From: Cryptosporangium aurantiacum
Lineage (GTDB): Bacteria > Actinomycetota > Actinomycetes > Mycobacteriales > Cryptosporangiaceae
Length of the DNA stretch: 64,000 nt
Assembly: GCF_900143005.1 (NCBI RefSeq)
Contig: NZ_FRCS01000015.1
Coordinates: forward strand, 105,092 to 169,091
Direction: 5' to 3'
Of this stretch, positions 51,200-58,235 are shown in pieces. How positions within the stretch are numbered: the stretch's first letter is position 1; each line of letters opens with the position of its first letter. The notes under the pieces were generated by a model that was not told the origin of the DNA, made no database searches, and saw only the letters and a program-made list of their open reading frames with translations. The translations under genes and the position numbers were made by a program.

Positions 51200-52939
51200 T
51201 CAGACGTCGAGGTCAGCGCGAAGCGCGGCGGGCAGTGCGTTGACCGCGTCGGCGGCGAGGTGGCAGGCGTCGGAGGCGTCGGCGATCGCGGCCCGCAGCC
51301 GAGGGGTCAGCCGCAGGTCGGAGTTGGCGCACGCGTCGAGCCGGGCACCGCGGGCGGCCACCAAGTTGGCGTGCTCGACGCCGGTGTCGAGGTAGGCCGC
51401 GAGCTCCGGCAGGTCGGCCGGAACGCCGATCGGGTCGGCCGGTGTCCCGGTCGGCCAAGGGTTCGCGGCCGGCGTCGGTCGGCTCGACGTCGAACCGTCG
51501 CCCATCGTGCCGCCGGTCGAGGAGCCACCGGGCCCGCCGCCTGGGTCACCCGCCGATCCGGACGTCGAGCCCGCGTCGGGCCGTGCTGGGCGGCGCAGGA
51601 TGCGGGTACGGAACCAGTTCCAGAACGATCCGGCCCATCCGGTTACCAGCTGCCGCGCCCACGACGCCGCGCGCCGCAGATGCCGGACAGCCCACGCACG
51701 GACCGTGCGGCCGAGGCGGCGTGCCCGGTCCCGGATCGCGGCGCCGAGACGCGTGATCCGGTCCCAGATCGCCCGGCCGGCCCGGACCGCCATCTCGCGG
51801 ACGAACCGGCCCACCCGGCGAACCCCGGTCATGACCACCGCACCGGCGGCCACCAGGATCGACCGGAACCCCCGCCCGACGTTCGCACGTGCGGCCTGCC
51901 ACGCCGCCCGCGGACCGTTCCCGCGGCTGGCCCGCCACGACGCGGCCACGCCCCGGCCAAGCCCACGCGCGGCCCGCCCACCGAGGCGAGCCAGCCGCCG
52001 CGGCACCGTCCGGCCGCGACGCCACAGCGACCGCCCGGCCCGGCGCAGACCCCGGCCCACAGCCCGCGGCCCGGACATCAGGCCACGCCCCAGACCCCGC
52101 AGCGCCCGCCCGGCCCGGCCGCGCCGCGCCGCCCGGCCACCACCGGTCGAACCGCTCCCAGCGCCCGCGCTGCCGCGACCACTCCGGCCCCGACCACCGC
52201 CAACGCCCGATCCGCCGCCGCGCGGACCACCACCGCGACGCCGGAGGCCCATCCCACCGGCCCGCGGCGGGAACCCGCCACCGCGCCCGGACGCGCTCCG
52301 GCCCCGACCGCCGGAGCTCCGGCCACCAGTCCCGGCACTACGGCGTCCCGCGCCACCGGCGCCGCGACGTCCCAGACCCCGCAGCGCCGCCCCGAGACCA
52401 CCACCGCGACCGCCGGACCGGCCACCACCGGCGGCGCGCCGCCCGCCGCGACCGGAACTGCGACCCCGGCCCACGCCAAGCGACCCAAACCGGGACGACC
52501 GGCCCCCACCGGCACCACCGCGCCGACCACTGCCGCGGCCGGTGAGCCCGCGCAGGCCGGGCAGCTTGCGCAGCAGACCTGCAAGCAGACCGCCGCCGAC
52601 CAGCGCCCCGACCACCCGCAGGCTGCGCCAGAGCATCCGGGCCAGGAACAGCATCACCGCGACGATGAGCAATGCCGCAGCGCCCTTCACGCCGAACGCC
52701 GCATACGCGGCAGCGGTCAGCAGAGCGACGATGCCGCCGAGCAGCGCGAGAGTCTGCCATGCCGGCAGCCCACCCGCCGACGCCTCGACGGGCGCCGACT
52801 GAGTGTCGATGCTGGACTCGACCGGCAGATCGGAGACCAGCGGCGGCACCGGCTCCGGCTCGACGACCGGCGGCACAGGTGGCTCCGGTGGCGCGGCGGT
52901 GGCCGGATCCACGCCGTTCGGGTCGATGATGTCCGTCAT
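51200..52939 (-). CDS. Extreme Gly/Arg-rich membrane protein of the transfer operon
   Basis: A 579-residue protein starting at ATG 52939 after GGAGAGGAG. Residues 1-60 are Pro/Val/Glu-rich. Two hydrophobic segments follow (PAWQTLALLGGIVALLTAAA and AALLIVAVMLFLARML). From about residue 125 to 310 the chain is almost only Gly and Arg with Ser and Ala (RGG-type), then a strongly basic helical region with Trp/Arg to about residue 470. The C-terminal 70 residues are the module shared with the neighbour at 50,387. The net charge is very positive, so nucleic-acid or membrane-surface binding is likely. I do not recognise a family. A role in plasmid spread or DNA handling is an inference from the operon. 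Confidence 0.62.
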   Translation of the reverse strand: MTDIIDPNGVDPATAAPPEPPVPPVVEPEPVPPLVSDLPVESSIDTQSAPVEASAGGLPAWQTLALLGGIVALLTAAAYAAFGVKGAAALLIVAVMLFLARMLWRSLRVVGALVGGGLLAGLLRKLPGLRGLTGRGSGRRGGAGGGRSSRFGSLGVGRGRSSGRGGRRAAGGGRSGGRGGGLGAALRGLGRRGAGGAGRRSAGTGGRSSGGRGRSASGRGGGFPPRAGGMGLRRRGGGPRGGGSGVGGGRGRSGRGSAGAGSGSTGGGRAARRGRAGRALRGLGRGLMSGPRAVGRGLRRAGRSLWRRGRTVPRRLARLGGRAARGLGRGVAASWRASRGNGPRAAWQAARANVGRGFRSILVAAGAVVMTGVRRVGRFVREMAVRAGRAIWDRITRLGAAIRDRARRLGRTVRAWAVRHLRRAASWARQLVTGWAGSFWNWFRTRILRRPARPDAGSTSGSAGDPGGGPGGSSTGGTMGDGSTSSRPTPAANPWPTGTPADPIGVPADLPELAAYLDTGVEHANLVAARGARLDACANSDLRLTPRLRAAIADASDACHLAADAVNALPAALRADLDV

Positions 52940-52965
52940 GCTGGACTCCTCTCCCTGGTGAGAGA

Positions 52966-53009
52966 GCCGGGACGCGGACGGGATTGGGAAGTCGTGGCCG
53001 CGTCCCGGC
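52966..53009 (-). other. Intercistronic hairpin
   Basis: A perfect 12-bp stem GCCGGGACGCGG / CCGCGTCCCGGC, 17 bases past the stop of the gene at 53,026 and 27 bases before the start at 52,939. Confidence 0.65.
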
Positions 53010-53025
53010 GCACTCGGCGGGCTGG

Positions 53026-53751
53026 TCAGCGGCGGGCCGACCAGCGGGGCCGGGCCTCGGCGTACCGGGTCGCGGTGATCAGCGCGCCGATCGCCGCCAG
53101 CGCCACGGCGGTGAGACCGGCCACGACCGTGAACGAGCCAGGCAGCGCGTCCTGCGGCAGCCACGACCAGCCCGGCCGCGGGCCGCCGAGTGCGGCCCAC
53201 ACCGTCACGGCCAGCGCGGCGAGGGCGTAGAACCCGGCGCGGGACGTCGACGCGGCGTACTCCGCGTCGATCAGCGCCGCCGCCCGGTCCGCGGCGGCCT
53301 GCCGGGTCTCCTCGGTGTGCCGGGCGAGCTCGGCCAGGACCGCGCACTGCCGGTCCGCCACATCCGCGAGACGGGTGAAACCGTCGGCAACGTCGACCGA
53401 GAGCAGCGCCAGCGTCGACGCCTGCGCATCGGTGGCACTCGCCGTCGCAATCGCGGCGTGCACGCCGGCCAGACGGACCCGCGCGGCGGCCTCGCCGTCG
53501 GTGCGCGCGACCCGCGGACTGGTCCATCCGTCGTCGTCGGCGTAGGTCTCCGTGTCGTCGAGCAGCCGGCACGCCTCACCAATCAGCAACTCCTCGTGTC
53601 GCGGCTCGTATCGGACCTCGGTGTCGCTGGTGTCGAAGAACGCTGCGGCGTCGGCCGGGTTGTCCATGTCGTAGATGCGGTTGCCGTGGGTGTCGTAGAG
53701 CCGGCCGTCCTCGGTGGTCCCGGTGGCCGGCGGGTTGGTGTCGGTGCTCAC
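53026..53751 (-). CDS. Hypothetical membrane protein, possible Spd-like
   Basis: A 241-residue protein, GTG 53751. The N-terminus is polar and acidic (DNPADAAAFFDTSDTEVRYE), the middle is Ala-rich and helical, and two C-terminal membrane helices follow (FYALAALAVTVWAALGG and FTVVAGLTAVALAAIGALIT). A spread protein role in the transfer operon is possible but not shown. Confidence 0.55.
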   Translation of the reverse strand: MSTDTNPPATGTTEDGRLYDTHGNRIYDMDNPADAAAFFDTSDTEVRYEPRHEELLIGEACRLLDDTETYADDDGWTSPRVARTDGEAAARVRLAGVHAAIATASATDAQASTLALLSVDVADGFTRLADVADRQCAVLAELARHTEETRQAAADRAAALIDAEYAASTSRAGFYALAALAVTVWAALGGPRPGWSWLPQDALPGSFTVVAGLTAVALAAIGALITATRYAEARPRWSARR

Positions 53752-53791
53752 GCGATGCCTCCACAGGCAGAAGGGGATGGGGTGGTGCCGT

Positions 53792-53841
53792 GCCCTCGCT
53801 CCGTCGTGAGCGGTCGCCCGGCCGGTACCGGGTGCGAGGGC
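53792..53841 (-). other. Intercistronic hairpin with shared loop (copy A)
   Basis: Stem GCCCTCGC / GCGAGGGC (8 bp), 7 bases past the stop at 53,848. The loop contains CGTGAGCGGTCGCCCGGCCG and a final G (21 bases at 53805-53825), identical to the loop of the hairpin at 54,108, although the stems differ. Confidence 0.65.
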
Positions 53842-53847
53842 TGCCGG

Positions 53848-54069
53848 TCAGTGGCCGGTGGGGAACTGCTGCCAGGAGCGGACGACCGCGGTCTGGCCGA
53901 CCTTGTCGCTGATCAGGTCGGCGATCTCGTGGACGTCAGCGGCGGTGCGGATCGGGGCGCTCCGGCGGAAGTCGCAGGAGCCCTCGCCACCGACGAAGCC
54001 GTAATGGACCCAGTAGGCGTAGGGGTGGGTGGTGGTGATCGGGGCGTCGGTGGTGGTGGGCTGTGCCAT
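53848..54069 (-). CDS. Small hypothetical protein, 73 aa
   Basis: Not recognised. ATG 54069 with AGGAGC upstream. It contains PYAYWVHYGFVGGEGSCDF and then VHEIADLISDKVGQTAVVRSW. It is soluble and lies in the transfer operon between two membrane-protein genes. Confidence 0.5.
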   Translation of the reverse strand: MAQPTTTDAPITTTHPYAYWVHYGFVGGEGSCDFRRSAPIRTAADVHEIADLISDKVGQTAVVRSWQQFPTGH

Positions 54070-54107
54070 GACGGGCTCCTCGGTCGAGGGGACAATGGGC
54101 GGTGCGT

Positions 54108-54156
54108 GCTCCCGTTCCGCCGTGAGCGGTCGCCCGGCCGGGCCGGGGACGGGAGC
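54108..54156 (-). other. Intercistronic hairpin with shared loop (copy B)
   Basis: Stem GCTCCCGT / ACGGGAGC (8 bp), 10 bases past the stop at 54,166. It carries the same 21-base loop as copy A (54121-54141), but with a different stem sequence. Confidence 0.65.
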
Positions 54157-54165
54157 GGATCGCGG

Positions 54166-55524
54166 TCACGCGGCGGGCTTGAGCTGCCGCAGGAGTTCGG
54201 TGGCGCGGTCGGTAGAGATGCCCCGGCCGTACCGGCGGAGGGCGTCGAGGAGGTTGGCGCGGGTCAGCGGCACGTCATCGCGGGCGAACTGCGCGGCGAT
54301 CCACCGGCCGAGCGCCAGGAGTTCCGGGGAGACGTCGGTGCCCTCCGCGTCGTCCTCGAACGCGTCCTCTTGGTCCTCGACGTCGACCGGGAGCCGGTCG
54401 CCGGGGTAGGCGTCTGCGGCGTCGTGAGGACGAAGGTCAGGACCGGCGGGACCGGTGAACAGCGGTGCGGTCACCGGTACCGGTGCGGGGCGTCGCGGCA
54501 CGTCGTCCCGCTTCGGAGGGACGATGAACAGCGGCTCGGGGATGGGCGCGGTGGGTAGGTCGAGGACCGCCGCGACCGATTTGGGGACCGTCGGCGCCGC
54601 CGAGGTGACCGGGTGAGGCTGGTCCTCGGTCCGGTCCTCCGCGGGCGCCTCGACGGGCGCGGGCGGCGTCACGATCGGCTGGTCCTCGGCCGTCTCGGGG
54701 ACCACCGCGGCCGGGACCCGCGCGGCGGCGGTCAGGGTGTCGACGTCGGTGAGGTCGGCCAGGCGCGGGGCGCCGTCCCACGGGCGGGCGGCGGACACGT
54801 AACCGTCGAAGAGGCCGATCAGCCATGCCGTCGCGGCGGCACCGGCGGGGCCGATCGCGTGCGGCAGCGCCGTGGCGAACCCGTCCCATCCGGACCCGGC
54901 CGGCCAGCCACCGAGGACGTTCAGCGCCAGCGAGCCGCCAAGGAAGCTGCACTCAGCGAATGCAGCCCGCCAATCGGTGTTCCCACCGGACGAGCGGAGT
55001 ACCGCGCGGCCGACGATGATCCCGGCGACTACCGCGATCGCGGCCGGCTCGACCAGCCACGCCGCCCACCACGCCGCCGACCCGTGATCGAGGCTGAGCA
55101 GCCGGACCACGCCGGCCTGCACGCCGGTGGTCGACCACGCGGCGAACGCGAGGAGCACCGGGATACCGACCGCGAGGGTGACCGTGCGGACCTTCGCCAC
55201 CCGCAGCGCACGGACCTCGGCCGACCCGAGGATCCGAGCGCGTAGCCGAGCCCGCTCCCCCGAACGGGTCGCCCGCCGGTGCAGCGCGTTGAGCCTCTCC
55301 GCTTCACGGGCGTCGGTCGCCCGCTCACGGCGGGCGCGCTTCGCAGCTGCGGCCCGCTCCTCGACGTCGGCGAGCGCGTCGCGGTGCTCAATGGCACCAG
55401 CGCGCCGGGCACGGGCGTCTTCGCGCCACATGGCGTCGAGGTCGCGTTCGGCGGCGAGTTTGGTGCGGAGCTCGGCGGCCGAGCGATCCGTGGCGGCGTG
55501 CGCGTGGCGCGTCGGGGTGGTCAT
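54166..55524 (-). CDS. SpdB-like membrane protein with coiled-coil N-terminus
   Basis: A 452-residue protein, ATG 55524. Residues 1-100 are basic and helical with repeated Ala/Arg/Glu (ERAAAAKRARRERATDAREA). Four hydrophobic segments follow (residues about 110-250), for example TVTLAVGIPVLLAFAAW and AAWLVEPAAIAVVAGIIVG. A Pro-rich linker and a C-terminal helical domain end it (LLALGRWIAAQFARDDVPLT), which could be a small DNA-binding or dimerising unit. The layout is like plasmid-spread (Spd) or DUF2637 proteins of actinomycetes, but I cannot confirm the family. Confidence 0.58.
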   Translation of the reverse strand: MTTPTRHAHAATDRSAAELRTKLAAERDLDAMWREDARARRAGAIEHRDALADVEERAAAAKRARRERATDAREAERLNALHRRATRSGERARLRARILGSAEVRALRVAKVRTVTLAVGIPVLLAFAAWSTTGVQAGVVRLLSLDHGSAAWWAAWLVEPAAIAVVAGIIVGRAVLRSSGGNTDWRAAFAECSFLGGSLALNVLGGWPAGSGWDGFATALPHAIGPAGAAATAWLIGLFDGYVSAARPWDGAPRLADLTDVDTLTAAARVPAAVVPETAEDQPIVTPPAPVEAPAEDRTEDQPHPVTSAAPTVPKSVAAVLDLPTAPIPEPLFIVPPKRDDVPRRPAPVPVTAPLFTGPAGPDLRPHDAADAYPGDRLPVDVEDQEDAFEDDAEGTDVSPELLALGRWIAAQFARDDVPLTRANLLDALRRYGRGISTDRATELLRQLKPAA

Positions 55525-55721
55525 CAGAACACCGCCGAGAATCCGGCGCCGAGCGCCGTGATCAGCGCCCGCGGAACCATGAGCAAGACCGGACCCATCG
55601 GCGTCGGCGCGAGAGCCACACCGGCCGCCATGCAGATCAGTGCGGTGAGGACCGTGGTCCGGCCGAGGAAGTACAGCGCGACCACGGTCAGAACGAGGAT
55701 CACTGCCAGGGAGAGCGTCAT
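55524..55721 (-). CDS. Small hydrophobic protein, 65 aa
   Basis: ATG 55721. It has two membrane segments (LSLAVILVLTVVALYFLG and TALICMAAGVALAP) and a hydrophobic end. Its stop overlaps the start of the next gene on the left (ATGA). Small membrane proteins of this kind are common among Spd genes; the exact function is unknown. Confidence 0.6.
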   Translation of the reverse strand: MTLSLAVILVLTVVALYFLGRTTVLTALICMAAGVALAPTPMGPVLLMVPRALITALGAGFSAVF

Positions 55722-55888
55722 CAGGCCGCCTCCCACCCGTACAGGCCGTCGGCCGCGGCGAACCGCACCCGAGTGGCCGCGATCAGGTTGAGGTCGGCCT
55801 CGATCCAGGCCGTCTCGACCGGGATCGATCCGGCATCGCGCGACGCGCGGTCGGATTCGTCGGCGGGCGTGCTGTGCACGAGTTCCAT
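55721..55888 (-). CDS. Small hypothetical protein, 55 aa, first gene of transfer operon
   Basis: ATG 55888 follows AAGGAG. It contains ESDRASRDAGSIPVETAWIE and RVRFAAADGLYGWEAA and shows no membrane segment. It overlaps the next gene by ATGA. It lies directly downstream of the operator cluster at 55,916-56,049. Confidence 0.55.
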   Translation of the reverse strand: MELVHSTPADESDRASRDAGSIPVETAWIEADLNLIAATRVRFAAADGLYGWEAA

Positions 55889-55915
55889 CGGTTCCGCTCC
55901 TTGCTCGTCGGAAGG

Positions 55916-56049
55916 GGATGTAGGGCATCCTCCATCCCCATTGACCGACGCGCAAGAGGGTTGGAGGATGTCCTCCATCCCCTTCCAATATCCCCACTTC
56001 AACTCGCTGCCCTCTACGCTGGGCAAACGGTGGAGGATGACCTACATCC
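55916..56049. promoter_or_regulatory. Three GntR operator copies between divergent operons
   Basis: Three near-identical 19-bp sites share the form TGGAGGATGNCCTNCATCC. Copy 1 (reverse) is 55916-55934, copy 2 is 55962-55980 and copy 3 is 56031-56049. Copy 2 contains the perfect palindrome GGAGGATGTCCTCC without its outer bases. The sites lie between the leftward transfer operon and the GntR gene on the right, 16 bp before the GntR TTG start and 27 bp before the ATG of the first transfer gene. They are probably where the regulator at 56,066 represses both directions. Confidence 0.7.
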
Positions 56050-56065
56050 AGGGAGTTGAAATCAG

Positions 56066-56860
56066 TTGGCGGCCATCCAGCCCCCCAAGGCCCAGTACCA
56101 GCAGGTTGCAGCGCTGCTACGCGAACGGATCCACGACGGCACCTACACCGCTGACCAGCCACTACCGAGCGAGCCGCAACTCTCCGCCGAACTCGGCGTG
56201 TCACGGCAGACGATCAACCGGGCGATGAACCTGCTTCGCAGCGAAGGGCTAGTCCGAGTCCGCCGCGGCTTCGGAACCTTCATCCGCGGCGTACCCCAGG
56301 TGACGCGGGACGCGAAGAAGCGCTATGCGGCGCGGAACCAGGGAACCGGTGCCGGCGACGTCGAGATCAAGGCTCTCGGCCTGACGCCGCGAACCGAGTA
56401 CGTCGAGATCGGACGGGTGCCAGCCCCCGCCGCGGTGGCGACAGTGCTGAGCATCGAGACCGGCGCACCGGTTCTTGTTCGACGTCGCCACCTGTTCGCG
56501 AACGATGAGCCGACGCAACTGGCGGACTCCTACATCCCGTGGGACATCGCGGAGGGGACCGAACTCCTCAACCGGAACGTAGGTCGGGGCGGCTCCTACA
56601 CCCGCCTTGCGGAACTGGGACACGGACCAGTGCGATTCACCGAGGAAGTCACCGTTCGGACGGCCACCGATGACGAAGCAAGCCTCCTGGAATTGGACGG
56701 CGGTCAACCTGTCATCGACATCACGCACATCGCATGGGATGCCGCTGACCGGCCGGTTGAGGTCGCACTTCACGTGATGCCGGGCAACCTCTGGCGGCTC
56801 CGATACGACTGGGACGACCCGACGGCCGACGAGTACCCGACAGTGGACGGGGAGGTCTGA
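56066..56860 (+). CDS. GntR-family repressor (UTRA type), KorSA/TraR-like
   Basis: A 264-residue regulator that starts at TTG 56066 with GGGAG upstream. The winged helix is LPSEPQLSAELGVSRQTINR, followed by LLRSEGLVRVRRGFGTFI. The UTRA ligand-binding domain covers about residues 95-255 (for example VLSIETGAPVLVRRRHLFAN). Regulators of this type control transfer genes on pSAM2-like elements. The three repeats in front of the gene fit autoregulation and control of the transfer operon. Confidence 0.85.
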   Translation: MAAIQPPKAQYQQVAALLRERIHDGTYTADQPLPSEPQLSAELGVSRQTINRAMNLLRSEGLVRVRRGFGTFIRGVPQVTRDAKKRYAARNQGTGAGDVEIKALGLTPRTEYVEIGRVPAPAAVATVLSIETGAPVLVRRRHLFANDEPTQLADSYIPWDIAEGTELLNRNVGRGGSYTRLAELGHGPVRFTEEVTVRTATDDEASLLELDGGQPVIDITHIAWDAADRPVEVALHVMPGNLWRLRYDWDDPTADEYPTVDGEV

Positions 56861-56862
56861 AC

Positions 56863-57714
56863 ATGCAGGTCAGCTTCGCCACAGAGCCCACCCCCGGGGT
56901 CGTCAACGAGGACTACGTCCTGGCCCTGCCCGAACTCGTCTGCGTCCTCGACGGCGTCACCGCGCCGGCCGAACTGGAGACGGGCTGTGTGCATGGCACG
57001 CCCTGGTACGTCCGCCGCCTGGCCACGCGTCTTGCTCTGGCCCACGCTGCGGGTCCGGCAGACACCCTCTGCGACCTCGTCTCGACTGCGATCGCCGAAA
57101 TAAGGACAGACCACCAAGGGCTCTGCGACCTAAGCCATCCCGGCACGCCGTCCTCGACCGTGTGCATGCTGCGCACAACCACCGGCCGGGCCGACTGGCT
57201 CGTGCTATCCGATAGCCCGCTCGTGCTTGATCGAGCCGGGGTCGTCGAGGTGGTCACCGATCACCGGTTGCGCCAGACCAGCGCACGCGAACGTGAGGCG
57301 GTTGCCGCTGGCACCGCTCCCGTCGGAACCGCGGAGCACCGCGCACAGGTACTCGCGCTCGTAGAGGCACAGCGGCCATACCGCAACCAGCCCGGCGGCT
57401 ACTGGCTCGCCGCAGCGATCCCGGAGGCCGGCCAGCACGCAGTCACGGGCAGCGTGCCCACCATCGGACGGGAGCGACTCACCCGCGCGGCGCTTCTTAG
57501 CGACGGAGCATCCCGCGCGGTGGACGTATTCGGCCTCTACGGCTGGTCAGGACTACTCGACCGAGCACAGACCGCCGGACCGGCATCGGTCATCAGTGAC
57601 GTTCGCACCGCTGAAGCGCTCGACCCGAGAGGAGACCGCCACCCGCGGGGCAAGGCACACGACGACGCCACCGCAGCATTCGCCATCCTCGACACTCAGG
57701 GAGGTCGGCCGTGA
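56863..57714 (+). CDS. PPM/PP2C-like serine/threonine phosphatase
   Basis: A 283-residue protein with the PPM metal-site motifs: VNEDYVLALP near residue 14 (Asp), CVLDGVTAPAE near residue 28 (Asp-Gly), RAALLSDGASRA near residue 205 and HDDATAAFAI near residue 265. The order and spacing fit a PP2C fold. Start ATG 56863 is 2 bases past the GntR stop, and the Nudix gene overlaps its end (GTGA), so the three form a rightward operon. The target is unknown. Confidence 0.7.
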   Translation: MQVSFATEPTPGVVNEDYVLALPELVCVLDGVTAPAELETGCVHGTPWYVRRLATRLALAHAAGPADTLCDLVSTAIAEIRTDHQGLCDLSHPGTPSSTVCMLRTTTGRADWLVLSDSPLVLDRAGVVEVVTDHRLRQTSAREREAVAAGTAPVGTAEHRAQVLALVEAQRPYRNQPGGYWLAAAIPEAGQHAVTGSVPTIGRERLTRAALLSDGASRAVDVFGLYGWSGLLDRAQTAGPASVISDVRTAEALDPRGDRHPRGKAHDDATAAFAILDTQGGRP

Positions 57715-58142
57715 CTACTCCGCGCCACTCGGTCAGCGTGGCCGCCGCGATCGTCGATGACCGGGACCGCGTGCTCGTCATCCAGCGTCGAGACAATGGC
57801 AAGTGGCAGCCGCCCGGCGGCATTCTCGAACTCGACGAGTCGATCACGGAAGGGCTCGCACGTGAGGTCCGCGAGGAAACCGGGCTCGAAATCCGGGCGG
57901 AACGGCTCTCCGGCGTATACAAGAACCTCAACCTCGGAGTCGTCGCACTGGTCTTCCGCGCCGCCCGAGTATCCGGCACGGAAACGCTAAGCGACGAGAC
58001 TGCCGCCATCGATTGGTGGGACGCCAAGACAATTAGGGAACGGTCCGATCCGGCGTTTGCGATTCGGCTTCTCGATGCACTCAACAGCGACACCGCTCCC
58101 GCCGTCCGAAGCCATGACGGCATGCGCCTGATCGACCGCTGA
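57711..58142 (+). CDS. Nudix hydrolase, Pif-like (element immunity factor candidate)
   Basis: A 143-residue Nudix protein with the complete box GGILELDESITEGLAREV followed by REETGLEI near residue 37. It hydrolyses nucleoside diphosphates linked to another group, or has a binding role. In pSAM2 the immunity factor Pif, which blocks repeat transfer between element carriers, is a Nudix protein encoded near the regulator. This one sits in the same kind of place, but its immunity role is an inference. GTG 57711 overlaps the stop of the phosphatase gene. Confidence 0.82.
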   Translation: MTTPRHSVSVAAAIVDDRDRVLVIQRRDNGKWQPPGGILELDESITEGLAREVREETGLEIRAERLSGVYKNLNLGVVALVFRAARVSGTETLSDETAAIDWWDAKTIRERSDPAFAIRLLDALNSDTAPAVRSHDGMRLIDR

Positions 58143-58235
58143 CTAGATCGATCTCTCCGTCTCGGTGACTGCCTACTTGGCGCAGTGATCGTCCCGTCTC
58201 AAGTCTCGTTGACTTCCCTCCGCTGCCGACGATCG

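Noticed and set aside
50816..53230. Very long plus-strand open frame (804 codons)
   Set aside because: It is antisense to the Gly/Arg-rich gene and its neighbour. The frame is Pro/Arg/Thr-rich because of GC bias and shows no domain, while the minus strand has good ribosome sites and coupled genes.
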